Of a stretch of 64,000 bases of DNA, positions 1-11,000 are shown piece after piece. The DNA is taken from assembly GCF_006175995.1 (NCBI RefSeq), contig NZ_VDMB01000010.1, forward strand, positions 1 through 64,000, read 5' to 3'. The notes below the pieces were generated by a model, which did no database searches, was not told where the DNA came from, and saw only the letters and a list, made by a program, of their open reading frames with translations. Every line of letters begins with the position of its first letter. Positions within the stretch are counted from its first letter, which is position 1. This DNA comes from Desulfobotulus mexicanus (GTDB lineage: Bacteria; Desulfobacterota; Desulfobacteria; Desulfobacterales; ASO4-4). A program made the translations under genes and the position numbers.

Positions 1-387
1 CAGCGGTACTCAAAGTGACAGGATTAAACATCCTGAGGGCAACTGCGTTCAGAAATCGCCTCAAAAGGGTAAAAAGGGGAGGTGAGGGGGCAAACACCCT
101 TAAATTTGCCCTTCATAAGGTTGTCAAAGAGCGCATTTTACATCTACCAGACTCGATTCATCAATTTGTAAGGATATTTTTGTCCCGGAACAATCTTTTC
201 AACTTTTCCTCACAAAATATGGCTTGAGACTTTTTGCGAGTGCATCAATCTCTACAGTAAAAAATACAGGATGCGCCCTGTACAGGTGTTTTTTTGTTTG
301 TGGTGTTTAAGTTTTTGATTTTTTGAATCTCGTCTTAAGAAGGCTGATAAACTGCATTGGCTTGAGATTTTTTTTAAGGAGGTGTTT
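1..387. other. left-edge region without a recognised gene
   Basis: I see no convincing coding sequence here. The only open frame of note, about 70 codons on the plus strand in the first 230 bases, has no recognisable motif and no clear ribosome binding site. The stretch is AT-rich, carries a hairpin with a T-run near 265-295, and ends with the AAGGAGG ribosome binding site of the next gene. It may be flanking sequence of an element lying outside the window, but nothing here proves that. Confidence 0.4.
265..295 (+). terminator. possible rho-independent terminator
   Basis: TACAGG and CCTGTA form a six-pair stem around a six-base loop. A short CAGGTG spacer and a run of seven Ts follow. It would end a rightward transcript entering from the left edge. 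The stem is short, so confidence is low. Confidence 0.35.
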
Positions 388-1548
388 ATGCCGGGCAGGT
401 TTCCATACCGTAAACTAAATAATTATTTTGAGGGTATCCCAACCCCCGCAGAGTGGAAAAGCCTTACAACCATTACCACTTTAGGTTTTAAGCATTCCCG
501 TAAAAATCCAGCCCTTCTTGCAATAGACTCTGCACTGGAAGAGTTTGGGAGTTCTGAGGCAACACCTTTTAATCCCATTGAGGAAACCTTGGCAGCAAAG
601 AAGACAAGGGACCGAATTGCGGCACTGCTTCTGTTGAATATAGCCAAGATCTGTATGATATGGATGGAGAAAAAGGCCCAGGTGGATTCGAGTAACAGAC
701 GCAAATTTGTTGCCAATCTGGCTATGAATGCTCAGGAAATTGCAAGCTCTTTGGTCCCGGATATTGATTTTACAGGTCCGCCTCAGTTGGTTGGTAAAAA
801 TAAAGGTGCAGCCCAACCGAGGCCGGTTACAGCAAGCGAGATTGTTGCTTCGAATGCTGCCAAAATTCGCTGGAAGATGGCGCGTGAAGCGATGAAACAA
901 ATCGGTGTGGCTAAAGGGTGTAAGGTTCTTGAAAAAGATTATTGGATGGAAACCAATATTGGCGGGGCAAACCCGAGACACATACAGGGGTTGAAGTTTG
1001 GTGAAGGCTTTAAAGGCAGCAGTGAACGCTTTGCTTTTAATTTCAGTAGAAAGCATATGGAAAAGGGAGGCCCTTCCGTTAAGTATGTTAGAGAGGATGA
1101 ACGCCCGAATTACAGGATTCATATCAAAAATGGCCTGATGCAGGTTCCGAAAACCACAGTATCTTCAGGAATGCCGGGTGCCTTTGAACCTTTGAATACA
1201 GCCGGTGCGATTTTTATCATTGACAGGGATAAAAATTTATACTGGAGCAGGGGATTGGACTGTCACCCTGATGGTCAGGTTTTTCACCATTCTTCCGTTG
1301 TGTGCGGGGTGGCAGTACTCTTTGCGGGTGGTATTGCAGTTGCGGAAGGCCAGCTTACTTCCATCGACAATATGAGCGGGCATTACAGGCCCGGCAAGGA
1401 GCATTTGCTAGAGGCAGTAAGACTTCTTAGGGTCAAAGGTGTTAAGCTGGATGAAGTAATTGTCACATACCTTGAAGGATTTAACGAAGAAAATATTCCT
1501 ATAGTTAAGAATTATAATGCTTTATCTTTTTTAAAGGAGATTTGTTAA
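388..1548 (+). CDS. IQM-like protein of unknown function
   Basis: Protein of 386 residues. The ATG at 388 is chosen over an upstream in-frame GTG because AAGGAGG lies at ideal distance from it. The C-terminal third reads HHSSVVCG, then AEGQLTSIDN and SGHYRPG. This order (paired HSS, a Gly/Ala-rich strand, then SGHY and a Pro) is the signature of the plant calmodulin-binding IQM proteins, which have many uncharacterised bacterial relatives. The preceding segment (residues about 200-300) also follows the IQM layout. There is no signal peptide or membrane segment. The N-terminal half is unrecognised. The gene is visibly more AT-rich than its neighbours and stands alone, which suggests horizontal acquisition. 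A toxin or effector role is conceivable but not shown. Confidence 0.75.
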   Translation: MPGRFPYRKLNNYFEGIPTPAEWKSLTTITTLGFKHSRKNPALLAIDSALEEFGSSEATPFNPIEETLAAKKTRDRIAALLLLNIAKICMIWMEKKAQVDSSNRRKFVANLAMNAQEIASSLVPDIDFTGPPQLVGKNKGAAQPRPVTASEIVASNAAKIRWKMAREAMKQIGVAKGCKVLEKDYWMETNIGGANPRHIQGLKFGEGFKGSSERFAFNFSRKHMEKGGPSVKYVREDERPNYRIHIKNGLMQVPKTTVSSGMPGAFEPLNTAGAIFIIDRDKNLYWSRGLDCHPDGQVFHHSSVVCGVAVLFAGGIAVAEGQLTSIDNMSGHYRPGKEHLLEAVRLLRVKGVKLDEVIVTYLEGFNEENIPIVKNYNALSFLKEIC

Positions 1549-1584
1549 CCCAAGTTTGTCATTTTTTCTAAAAACCCTATGAAA

Positions 1585-2774
1585 TCAAGCGAAGTGATTT
1601 TTTATGGCGTCAATAAACTTTTCATTCACCCCGTCCCCATGCAGGGTCATGCGGAGAAATCCCTGATTCTGAATACCGGTAAGACGATTCAGGTTGGCAG
1701 TCAGAAAGCCCTGTTTTGCCAGAAGCTCATGGAGTGCATCCGCTCCAAGATTCCGGTGACGGAACATGAGCGTATTGGTATCGGAGTTAAGAAAGCTGAA
1801 AGCCCCAAGCTCTGAATTTTTTTCTCTGATAAGCTCAAAAAAGTGGGTTTTACGCTCCAGATTGCGCTTTCTGATCTCATTGACATAGTCCGTATCCAGA
1901 ACTGCAAGCTGGGCCATATAAAGGGAAAACCAGGAAAAGGGAAACATGGGTCGGTAGGTATTGACGGCCTGCCTGAGACTTTCTGAAGAAGCAATCATAT
2001 ATCCGACCCTTGCACTGGGCAGGCAGTGAACCTTTGAAAAGGTGCGGAGTACCATCAGGTTCGGGTATGATTTAAGGAATGCACTGGCACTGCGTATGGC
2101 ATCGGGCCTGTCCGTATATTCTCCGTATGCTTCGTCTATCACCACAAAGGTGCCGGTTGCCGAGGCATGGGAAAGGAGGGCATGGATATCATCTAAGGCA
2201 ATGAACTGTCCTGTGGGATTGACAGGATTGCTGATCCATAAAAGTCTGTATTTTTTTCCTTTATCTCCCGGCAAAGCCTTTCAATGAATTCCCCATCCCA
2301 GCAGAGGCCCGGAACTTCCATGAAAGTAAGGGAAGCCCCCATTCTGAAGGAAGCGCTTTCAAAAACATCAAAATTGGGAACCGGAATCAGTACAGGATCC
2401 CCCGGGTCCAGCACAGACCGGGCAATGTGATCGATGACGGATTCCAGACCGGCTCCAAAGACAAACCATTCCGGAGGAATGTCATGGTGAAGGGAAAGCT
2501 GCTTTCTGAGACGCTGATAGCTGTTCTCGGGGTATTCGGTCAGGCTTCCCGTGATAAGACCGAGAAGCTCCGGTGTTTCAAGAACATCCTGAATCAGTGG
2601 AGAAAAGCCGTCGATATTTTTTCCAACATCAAAGCGGTACACTTTTTCGAGGGCATATTTATTTTTCAAAGCCTCCACGATGGTAAGTTCATCCACATAC
2701 TTGTGCAGGTAGTCGCTGGATTCTCTGGCAAGGGCCATGCGGGTGAGACGGGAAAGGCAGGTCTCCGTGTTCAT
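1585..2774 (-). pseudogene. histidinol-phosphate-type aminotransferase, frameshifted
   Basis: Two overlapping leftward frames together make one PLP-dependent class I/II aminotransferase of the HisC/CobD type, about 395 residues. The first frame starts at 2774 (MNTETCLSRL) and covers the N-terminal domain. The second carries SNPVNPTG, VIDEAYGEY and the Schiff-base lysine in RTFSKVHCLPSARVGY. The frames meet at a run of seven As (minus strand, 2251-2257). One extra A would restore KEKKYRLLW and a single open frame. The rest is intact and well conserved, so this may be a sequencing error, a phase-variable tract or a very recent pseudogene. No other his genes lie nearby, so the substrate cannot be assigned. 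Confidence 0.8.
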
Positions 2775-2815
2775 GGATATCTCCTTTGATCAAAAGACCG
2801 GAACAAAAGGTATTT

Positions 2816-3604
2816 TCAGGAAATGGTCCTGTTACGGGAAAGAAGATAAAAACTTCTGCGTCCTGTATCGCTTGTCTCCGAAAAAAGTCTTGTGGCATGG
2901 TAGGATCGGCGGTTCAGGTATTCCGTAAAAACGCAGCGGATATCCTGCTGCCAGCGCAGCGCCCTGTCCATGTCATTCATTTTCAGGGTCTTGAGATCCC
3001 CCGGTATTTCAAGAAGCACCGCATTGTCATGGGGCATATGTTCCGGGCCTGCCAGAGGATAAAGGGCCAGCGCCCCGGCCGTGGTCATATCATCCTTATG
3101 CTCTGGCTTGCCATCAAGGCTGCAGCGCACCAGAAGTCTGTCCATGGGTATGCCCGCATGCATGGAGCAGGGAACATGGTAGCAGTCTTCCATGTAACGG
3201 ATGCCCTTGCCCCCCTGCAGGGTCAGATAGAGATAGCCATTGCGGCTTTCCATGGGATCATAGGTCCAGGCCATCTCCCGGATATTCCGGGAAAGAAGCT
3301 CCTGCACCAGCACCTGATGGAGCAGCCCTCCCACGCTGCGGTCACGGTATTCGTCCAGTACCCCCAGCATGTGTCCATAGGCCAGACCCGGTTCCATGGT
3401 GGCCATGGCAATGGCCATGCCCACCATACCTTTGTCTGCAAAAGCCCCCAGAACAAATCCTGTACGTACATCCTCCATGGTCCAGGCCTTGAGGCTGATG
3501 GGAGACGTAACTCCCTGATCTTCAAGTCCCCATATGGTTTTCTGCAAGGCAATGCATGCATCCATTTCTTCCTGTGTGGACAGCCTTCGTATTTCTACTT
3601 CCAT
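2816..3604 (-). CDS. GNAT-family N-acetyltransferase (COG3375-like)
   Basis: Protein of 262 residues starting MEVEIRRLST. An upstream in-frame extension to 3805 has low-complexity, non-domain-like sequence and is left out. The body shows a GNAT fold pattern: an N-terminal WGLEDQ helix region, then GHMLGVLDEYRDRSVGGLL as the acetyl-CoA loop, and WTYDPMESRNGYLYL. The WT-[FY]-DP-x-ESRN stretch is characteristic of the predicted acetyltransferases of COG3375. Substrate unknown. It follows prfC in the same direction and precedes the aminotransferase with a 41-bp gap, so the three may be co-transcribed. Confidence 0.75.
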   Translation of the reverse strand: MEVEIRRLSTQEEMDACIALQKTIWGLEDQGVTSPISLKAWTMEDVRTGFVLGAFADKGMVGMAIAMATMEPGLAYGHMLGVLDEYRDRSVGGLLHQVLVQELLSRNIREMAWTYDPMESRNGYLYLTLQGGKGIRYMEDCYHVPCSMHAGIPMDRLLVRCSLDGKPEHKDDMTTAGALALYPLAGPEHMPHDNAVLLEIPGDLKTLKMNDMDRALRWQQDIRCVFTEYLNRRSYHATRLFSETSDTGRRSFYLLSRNRTIS

Positions 3605-3735
3605 GATAAGGATTCCGATCTTTTTTTGACCTTCGTTACCATGACTGCATGTCATCGCTGACATGGGTGCATCCGTCAAAGTCCCAATTGAGCAGGAGTA
3701 TGGCCGCAAGGCCCTGGTTTCCGTCTCAGTGGGTC

Positions 3736-5331
3736 CTAATCCGCCTCTCTTGTTTTCAGGAAAACCACATCCGGCCATTGTTCCTCCACAAATCCCAGCT
3801 GCCATTCCGTTGTGGTGAGGAAGGTGAGGTGGCCTTCGGCATCCCTTGCAAGGTTGTGGCTGTGTTTTTTTTCAAATTCCGCAAATTTTTTGGGATCTTC
3901 GCAGTGTATCCAGCGGGCCACGCCAAAGTTGGCATTCTCGTAAATGGCATCCACGCTGTATTCCGCTTTAAGTCTGTGCATGGTTACTTCAAACTGAAGG
4001 GAACCCACAGCCCCCAGAATATAATCCGGAGCATTGACGGGCCGGAAGAACTGGACTGCTCCTTCTTCGGCCAGCTGGGTAAGGCCCTTTTGCAGCTGTT
4101 TCAGTTTCAAGGGATTTTTCAGGATGACCCTTCGGAAGATTTCCGGAGCAAAGTTGGGAATGCCCGTAAATTTCAGAGGTTCCTTGGCAGAAAAGGTATC
4201 CCCGATTTTAACGGTGCCGTGGTTGTGCACACCAATGATGTCTCCGGGCCAGGCTTCGTCCACATGGCTTCTGTCCTGGGCCATGAAGATGGTGGCATTG
4301 CTGATGGTGATTTCCTTGCCAAGGCGGTGGTGCATGACCTTCATGCCACGGGTGAATTTTCCGGAGCAGATGCGAACAAAGGCAATGCGGTCCCTGTGGG
4401 CCGGGTCCATGTTGGCCTGAATTTTAAAGGCAAAGCCTGAAAAACTTTCTTCCTCGGGAGAGACCATGCGTGTGCTGGTGGCCCTGGGGGAGGGGGCAGG
4501 GGCCATTTCCACAAAGGCGTCCAGCAGTTCGCGCACACCGAAGTTGTTGATGGCGGAACCGAAGAAAACCGGTGTCTGGGAGCCGGAAAGATAGTGGCGC
4601 ATCTCAAAGGGGCTGGCAGCACCTTCCAGCAGCTCTATGTCTTCCCTCAGCTCATCGGCCTGGGAGCCTAAGATTTCATCCAGCACTGGATCATTGAGAT
4701 CTTTGATGGTTACCACTTCCTTGGGCTTATTGTCTTCTCCCGGATTAAAAAGGGAAATTTCTTTTTTATAAAGGTTGTAAACACCTTTAAAGCGCTTGCC
4801 CATGCCGATGGGCCAGGACATGGGTATGCATTCAATCTGCAGCTTGTCCTCGATATCCGAGAGAATATCAAGGGGGAACATGCCTTCCCTGTCCAGCTTG
4901 TTGATGAAGGTGATGATGGGGGTGTTGCGCATGCGGCAGACGGCCATAAGCTTTTCCGTCTGGGTTTCAACACCCCTTGCGGAATCAATGACCATGAGGG
5001 CGGAATCCACGGCGGTGAGTACCCGGTAGGTGTCTTCTGAAAAGTCCTGATGGCCGGGGGTATCCAGCAGGTTTACTTCATAATCCCTGTAATTGAACTT
5101 CATGACAGAGGTGGTAACGGAAATACCGCGTTCCTGTTCTATGGCCATCCAGTCTGAGGTGGCATGGCGCTGGGCTTTCTTGGCTTTCACCGCACCAGCC
5201 GTCTGTATGGCACCACCAAAGAGCAGGAGCTTTTCCGTCAAAGTGGTTTTACCGGCATCGGGATGGCTGATGATGCCGAAGGTGCGGCGCATGGCCACTT
5301 CCTGGGCTATTTTGCTGTTGGGTCGGGTCAT
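3736..5331 (-). CDS. prfC: peptide chain release factor 3
   Basis: Protein of 531 residues, the usual RF3 length. RF3 is the GTPase that removes RF1/RF2 from the ribosome after peptide release. The G1 motif [13 protein letters not shown] is near residue 20, followed by [14 protein letters not shown] (G3) and NKLDR (G4). The C-terminal EF-G-like domains are complete. The start [19 protein letters not shown] is preferred because the longer in-frame extension is arginine/proline-rich and lies over the leader. A strong hairpin separates it from ettA upstream. Confidence 0.95.
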   Translation of the reverse strand: MTRPNSKIAQEVAMRRTFGIISHPDAGKTTLTEKLLLFGGAIQTAGAVKAKKAQRHATSDWMAIEQERGISVTTSVMKFNYRDYEVNLLDTPGHQDFSEDTYRVLTAVDSALMVIDSARGVETQTEKLMAVCRMRNTPIITFINKLDREGMFPLDILSDIEDKLQIECIPMSWPIGMGKRFKGVYNLYKKEISLFNPGEDNKPKEVVTIKDLNDPVLDEILGSQADELREDIELLEGAASPFEMRHYLSGSQTPVFFGSAINNFGVRELLDAFVEMAPAPSPRATSTRMVSPEEESFSGFAFKIQANMDPAHRDRIAFVRICSGKFTRGMKVMHHRLGKEITISNATIFMAQDRSHVDEAWPGDIIGVHNHGTVKIGDTFSAKEPLKFTGIPNFAPEIFRRVILKNPLKLKQLQKGLTQLAEEGAVQFFRPVNAPDYILGAVGSLQFEVTMHRLKAEYSVDAIYENANFGVARWIHCEDPKKFAEFEKKHSHNLARDAEGHLTFLTTTEWQLGFVEEQWPDVVFLKTREAD

Positions 5332-5431
5332 GGTTTTATTCCTGTGGGGTTTGGGCCGCAGGGATAAGGGGCGGCACAGAGGGTTTCGGAGTCTGCTGCC
5401 TGTAGAGACAAAGCTGAAGTCCAGCAAGAAA

Positions 5432-5468
5432 GCCGGAACTGCGTAAAGAATCTTTCCGCAGTTCCGGC
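5432..5468 (-). terminator. hairpin between ettA and prfC
   Basis: GCCGGAACTGCG pairs perfectly with CGCAGTTCCGGC, and the stem continues inward through AAAG/CTTT. Read leftward it is followed by CTTTCTTG, only a weak U-tract, so it probably ends or attenuates the ettA transcript. Read rightward, a T-run (TTCTTTTT) follows a few bases later. Confidence 0.6.
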
Positions 5469-5550
5469 CTGTCATTCTTTTTACGGAGCTGCTTTTAGCA
5501 TATCCTTATAAGAAAGAAAATCATTTTGATCTGAAGCAGCAGAGGCTGCC

Positions 5551-7236
5551 TTACTGCCGGGTCAGCCTTCTGTATTTCATGCGCTTGGGAATGAGGGCAT
5601 CGGCTCCAAGGCGGCGTTTTTTGTCTTCCTCGTATTCGCTGAAGTTGCCGTCAAAGAATACCACTTCCGCATCTCCCTCAAAGGCGAGGATGTGGGTGCA
5701 GGTTCTGTCCAGAAACCAGCGGTCATGGCTGATGATGAGGGCGCAGCCTGCAAAGTTGGCAAGGCCTTCTTCCAAAGCCCGGATGGTGTTCACGTCCAGA
5801 TCGTTGGTGGGTTCGTCAAGGAGCAGGACGTTGGCTTCGGATTTGAGCATCTGGGCCAGATGCACACGGTTGCGTTCTCCCCCGGAAAGGACTTCCACCT
5901 TTTTCTGCTGATCTGCCCCTGAAAAGTTGAAGCGGGCCACATAGGCACGGGAGTTTACTTCCCGGCCACCCACCATAACGATATCCTGCCCTCCGGAAAT
6001 AACTTCCCAGATACTCTTGCCGGATTCAAGGGAGCCCCTGTGCTGGTCCGCATAGCCAAGCTTCACGGTTTCACCGACCCGGATTTCTCCTTTGTCCGGA
6101 GCTTCTTCCCCTGAAATCATGCGGAAAAGGGTGGTTTTACCTGCGCCGTTGGGTCCGATGATGCCCACAATACTGCCGGGCTGCAGATTGAAGCTCATGT
6201 TTTCCACAAGGAGTTTATCTTCAAAGGCTTTGCTGACACCATCGGTTTCAATGACGAGATTACCGAGGCGGGGACCTGAGGGGATAAAAATCTGAAGATC
6301 CCGGTCCATCTGTTCGTTGCTGCGGCCCAGCATTTCTTCATAAGAACTGATGCGGGCCTTGGATTTGGCATGGCGTCCCTTGGGACTCATGCGTATCCAT
6401 TCAAGCTCCTTTTCCAGGGTTTTCTGGCGCTGGGATTCCTGTTTTTCCTCATCCGCAAGGCGTTTTTGCTTCTGCTCCAGCCAGGATGAGTAATTGCCCT
6501 TCCAGGGAATGCCTTCGCCCCTGTCCAGTTCCAGAATCCAGCCGGCCACATTGTCGAGGAAGTAGCGGTCATGGGTAACGGCAATGATGGTTCCCGCATA
6601 TTGTTTCAGGTGCTGTTCCAGCCATGCCACGGATTCCGCATCCAGATGGTTGGTGGGTTCGTCCAGAAGCAGGATATCGGGTTTCTGCAGAAGCAGCTTA
6701 CAAAGTGCCACCCTGCGGCGCTCACCACCGGAGAGAATAGCTACTTTGGCATCCGGCGGCGGACAGCGCAGTGCATCCATGGCCATTTCCAGCCGGGCAT
6801 CAATGTCCCAGCCGTCCATGCGGTCCAGAAGATCCTGTACCTCGCCTTGACGCTCAATCAGTTTGTTCATGGCGTCATCATCCATGGGCTCTGCAAATTT
6901 TTCGTTGATGGCATTGTATTCCTTCATCAGGGCAGCCACCTGACCGGCACCTTCCTCCACCAGTTCCAGTACGGTGCGGTTTTCGTCCAGCAGGGGTTCC
7001 TGGGGAAGGTAGCCGATGGAATAACCGTCGGAAAGGATGGTTTCTCCGGCAAATTCATTGTCAACACCGGCCATGATGCGCAGCAGTGTGGTTTTACCTG
7101 AGCCGTTTAAACCCAGTACGCCGATTTTGGCACCATAATAATAGGAAAGGGAAATATCCTTCAGCACGGTTTTGGTGCCGTGACGCTTGCTTACCTGCAT
7201 CATTGTATAGATGATCTTTTTGGTATCAACACTCAT
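5551..7236 (-). CDS. ettA: energy-dependent translational throttle protein EttA
   Basis: ABC-F protein of 561 residues with two ATP-binding cassettes and no membrane segment. Walker A motifs are GLNGSGKTT (from residue 42) and GPNGAGKTT in the second half. Both LSGGERRR/LSGGERNR signatures and LLDEPTNHLD/LLDEPTNDLD Walker B motifs are present. The linker between the domains is long and charged. The total length and the C-terminal KRMKYRRL tail match EttA rather than Uup or antibiotic-resistance ABC-F proteins. EttA binds the ribosomal E site and gates the first peptide bond according to the ATP/ADP ratio. The gene sits just upstream of prfC, another translation factor. Confidence 0.93.
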   Translation of the reverse strand: MSVDTKKIIYTMMQVSKRHGTKTVLKDISLSYYYGAKIGVLGLNGSGKTTLLRIMAGVDNEFAGETILSDGYSIGYLPQEPLLDENRTVLELVEEGAGQVAALMKEYNAINEKFAEPMDDDAMNKLIERQGEVQDLLDRMDGWDIDARLEMAMDALRCPPPDAKVAILSGGERRRVALCKLLLQKPDILLLDEPTNHLDAESVAWLEQHLKQYAGTIIAVTHDRYFLDNVAGWILELDRGEGIPWKGNYSSWLEQKQKRLADEEKQESQRQKTLEKELEWIRMSPKGRHAKSKARISSYEEMLGRSNEQMDRDLQIFIPSGPRLGNLVIETDGVSKAFEDKLLVENMSFNLQPGSIVGIIGPNGAGKTTLFRMISGEEAPDKGEIRVGETVKLGYADQHRGSLESGKSIWEVISGGQDIVMVGGREVNSRAYVARFNFSGADQQKKVEVLSGGERNRVHLAQMLKSEANVLLLDEPTNDLDVNTIRALEEGLANFAGCALIISHDRWFLDRTCTHILAFEGDAEVVFFDGNFSEYEEDKKRRLGADALIPKRMKYRRLTRQ

Positions 7237-7275
7237 TTGATCAGACTCCCTGGTTCATGGGTTTGCATAAAAGGG

Positions 7276-7303
7276 AAGCGCACCATGGGGTGCGCTTTTT
7301 TGT
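7276..7303 (+). terminator. hairpin with T-run between ppi and ettA
   Basis: AAGCGCACC pairs perfectly with GGTGCGCTT over a four-base loop, with a T-run on the plus strand. Read leftward, the hairpin is followed by CCCTTTT. It may end the leftward cyclophilin transcript before ettA, although the better U-tract faces the other way. Confidence 0.5.
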
Positions 7304-7440
7304 ACATATGTCAGTGGGCCTGAAGGCTTAATCAGGCTATAATTTCAATCCGTATCTAAATGAAGATGAGCGGAATGGCAAGACCTGGTTTTTCGGAAAG
7401 TCTTTTCAGGTTTTGACAGGCCTCACATGCTCCCGGCATT

Positions 7441-8025
7441 TCAAGGGAGTTTTTTTACGGACAGAATTTTCAGGGTTTCTTTGGGTACATTCTGATGCCC
7501 CCTTTTAAAGCCTGTGGGTACACGTTCAAGTTTACTCAGCACATCCATGCCTTCCACCACCTGACCGAATACGCAGTAGCCAAAACCCTGGGCCGTGGAA
7601 GCTTTGTAATTGAGAAAATCATTGTCCACCGTATTGATGAAAAACTGGCTGGTGGCGGAATGGGGAGCATTGGTGCGGGCCATGGCAATGGTGCCTTTAA
7701 GGTTTTTCAGGCCATTGGCCGCTTCATTGGCAATGGGATCCTTTGTGGGCTTCTGCTGCATATTTTCTGTAAATCCGCCGCCCTGCACCATAAAACCATG
7801 GATGACCCGGTGGAAGATGGTGTCGTCATAAAAGCCTTCCGATGCATAGGAAAGAAAGTTTTTTACGGTTTCAGGTGCTTTGTCCGGATAGAGCTCAAGG
7901 GTCATGGCGCCCATGCTGGTTACAATTTCAATCATGACTTTTTCTGTTTTTTCTTCTGACTCTGCCATTACGGGGCCTGCAAGCACAAGGCCTGCGCAGA
8001 GAAGGGAGATCATCAACTTCAGCAT
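7441..8025 (-). CDS. exported peptidyl-prolyl cis-trans isomerase, cyclophilin type
   Basis: Protein of 194 residues. An N-terminal signal peptide (MLKLMISLLCAGLVLAGPVMA) places it in the periplasm. The cyclophilin core is clear: FHRVIHGFMVQGG, then ANEAANGLKNLKGTIAMART and SQFFINT, which carry the catalytic and proline-binding residues of the PpiA/PpiB family. It follows tamB in the same direction with a gap of about 58 bp. That suggests a role in outer-membrane protein folding alongside TamA/TamB. Confidence 0.9.
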   Translation of the reverse strand: MLKLMISLLCAGLVLAGPVMAESEEKTEKVMIEIVTSMGAMTLELYPDKAPETVKNFLSYASEGFYDDTIFHRVIHGFMVQGGGFTENMQQKPTKDPIANEAANGLKNLKGTIAMARTNAPHSATSQFFINTVDNDFLNYKASTAQGFGYCVFGQVVEGMDVLSKLERVPTGFKRGHQNVPKETLKILSVKKLP

Positions 8026-8083
8026 TTTTTATCCTTTCCTCTATTTTTTTTCATTGTGCCTGATCTGACAGGCGCTATTTTCC

Positions 8084-11000
8084 TTAGTAATCTTTTTTCC
8101 AGTAAAGGCCCATTTCTCCGCCCTTTGGACTGAGTTTGCTTTCAAGGGTGATGCGGCGGGTCAGCTCCACATCCGCAGAAATAAGATCATCATCGGTTTT
8201 AAGATCCTTTTCTACCCGAAGGTATACCCGCTCGTGGACATATTTCCCTGCCCTCAGGCGAATATCCTCGTTATCGTCTCCGTCGGATACAATGTCAAGA
8301 TCATCCAGCTGCAGGATGTTTCTTGCGGTATCTATGGCTCCGGGACCGCCGTGTCCTGTCAGCTGCCTTGCGGCAAGGGCCAGCTGGGCGGCCTGTACCG
8401 GTGTGATGGTGGCAAGGGATCTGCCGAAAAGCATATGGGCCAGTACCTCATCCTGGGGCAGGGCCGGGTTGGAGGAAAGGGTAAAATCCAGCTCTGGCGG
8501 GTTGCCTTCCACTCTGAGAATGGAAACTATTTCTTTACCTTCCTGTCTTGCTTCAAAGGTCACAAAGGGATTAGGCGGCTGGCTGCCGTCCAGCATGATA
8601 TTGCCTTCCGTAAGGGTCAGGCGTTTGCCGAGGAAATCCATGCGCCCCCGGAGCAGGCGGATGTCTCCCCGGATGACTGGGTCTGCGGCCTGTCCCTGAA
8701 CGGAAATTCTGCCGGCCCATTCAGAATCAAGCCCCCGGCCCCGGACAAAGATACGGGAGGGGAAATGCAGGTTGATATCCAGGGCAAGGTCTGTATTTTT
8801 TTCCGGGTCGGTCTGAACTGGTTCAGGTTCTCCCTTCCCGTTTATTTCAAAAACATTTAGTTCGGCCACTTCAGGGCCGCCGGTGTCCTTTAGCTGAATC
8901 AGCACACGTTCAAATCTCAGATTGCTCTTTACTTCCTGCTTCAGGATATTACCGCTGACGGTGCTGTTTCCCCTGGCCAGGACAGCCATGATGACAGGAT
9001 TGTCCACGGCTTTGAAACGTTCAGCATCCACGGAAAAATGAAAAGGAAAATGTTCTTTAGCTGAGAGGAGTACTTTGCCGCTTCCCTGAAGCAGGCCGCT
9101 GGCACCGTCGCTGGCGGAGAAGTTTTCCAGTTCAATCCTGTCTTCGCTGATTTTCAGTGCTGCGGCCAGATCACGGATGAGTACCCCCTGCTCAAGGTGC
9201 TGATAGGCGACTTCCTGAAAAAGAATCGTACCCGAGGGCCGGGGATTGCCTACACTGCCGCTGAGGCTGAGGTCCACAAGGGCAAGGCCTGTAAGGGCCT
9301 GATCGTGAGGCATAAAAAGAAGTCCCAGCCTTCCAAGATCCAGAGCTCCAGTAAGGGAGGCTTCCACGGTGTTGTTTTTGGATATATCCAGATTAAAGGG
9401 GGCAAGGGAAAGCATCATGGGTATATGGCCATGCCCCTGCAGCAGGGGTTGCGGTGCATTCATTTCTCCGGCCCGGAGGGTTAGGCTAAGCAGGGCATCT
9501 TTGAGGGTGGCATCTGCATCCAGAGCCATGACGGGAAGATTGATTCCCCCACGGGGGACAAGGTTGCGGCCCTTAAGTTCTGTCCGAATCTCAGGATTTG
9601 CCGGATGACCTTCCATCATAATTGCAGCATCCAGCTCTCCCTCCATGAAAGGGGCAAAGAGGGGCACGGGTAAAGCGGTCAGATCCATCTGCATGTGCAC
9701 ATAATCCTTCTGCCATGAACCCTGGGCCTGAAGACTGCCGGAATCAAGTATAATATCCATAGATTCAAGGAAGAAACCGTCTTTTTTCTGCTGCATCACC
9801 ATGGGAGAGACAAGGCTGAACACATGGCTGTCCCAGCTGCCGCTGAGATCCTTCAGGGTGAGGCTTCGGCTCTCCTGTTGTGTTTCTTGATAAAGGGCTG
9901 CCAGATTCAGCTCAAAGGGGGCCTGAATGTCGCCTTTGGTATGGAGATCCAGCCTAAGGCGTTCCGGAGAACCCTTTATTTCTGCTTCTGCCCTGTCTAT
10001 CTGCAGATCCGCCAAAGACAGTTTTTCTATACGGATGCTGGCATTCACTTCAGGTTTTTCAAAGAGGTTTTGGATATTTCCATCTGCAAGAAGACTTTCC
10101 ATAGAGAGGGGTTTTGTCTCCCATGGTTTAAGTTCCAGATGAAAGGATGCGTCCTGACGCTTATTTTGTTCAAACATATGAACGAGAAGCTGGCCCCTGC
10201 CTTCCATATCCATACCTGCAAGGGCGCTGTAGGGGGATGCATCTTTAAGATCGGCCTTAATTTCGCCTAGTATGACCTTTTTTTCAAAGTCAAAGGCGGC
10301 CTGCCCTGTGATTTCACCGCCTGGAACATTAAGAATCAATCCGGACAGGGAAAATTCATCTTCTCTCATCTGAAAAGTGCTGTCGCCGGAAATCAGAAAA
10401 TCTTCAGGTCCGGTTTTAAGGCGGAGCATTCCCGAAGGCATGCCGAAAAGATCTTTGGCGTCGAGATTTATCTTAAGGGGTGTGGAGGTGCCTGCTATGG
10501 TCAAATCCCGGCTTTCAAGGGTAGAGTTCAGGGAAAGATCACTGAAGCTTCCGCTGGTTTGGGCAAAAAGATCCATATTGCCGGTGACTTCCGGCAGCAG
10601 GGCGGATGTCTGGCGCAGATGTATGTGGGCATCTGTTTCAAAACGACCGCTGCCCGTAAATAAATTCATCTCTCCTTTGAGCAGGGCGTTGGGAGTATCC
10701 AGTAAGAGTTTTGAGATATGGATGCCCATGCCTTCATTTTCCGGATTCAGATAATCCAGTATCAGCTCTCCCTCAAGCCTTGCCCTGCCACCGGTCAGGG
10801 GTCCTAAGGGGTGGGGCAGATCCCGGACATTTTCAAGCTCTGTCAGGACCTCAAAGTGCAGATGCAGAGGATAAAATCTTCCCGTCATACGGGTTTTAAG
10901 GGTACCTTTGCCATGGGCATCCCAGGGCAGGTAGCGGGAAACCCAGGGGTGGAGCTCACCCAGATGCAGGCTGGCGCTGATATCCGTTTCAAGGTTCTTC

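Noticed and set aside
2786-3661. 291-codon frame antisense to the GNAT gene
   Set aside because: Shadow of a recognisable acetyltransferase; no domain of its own.
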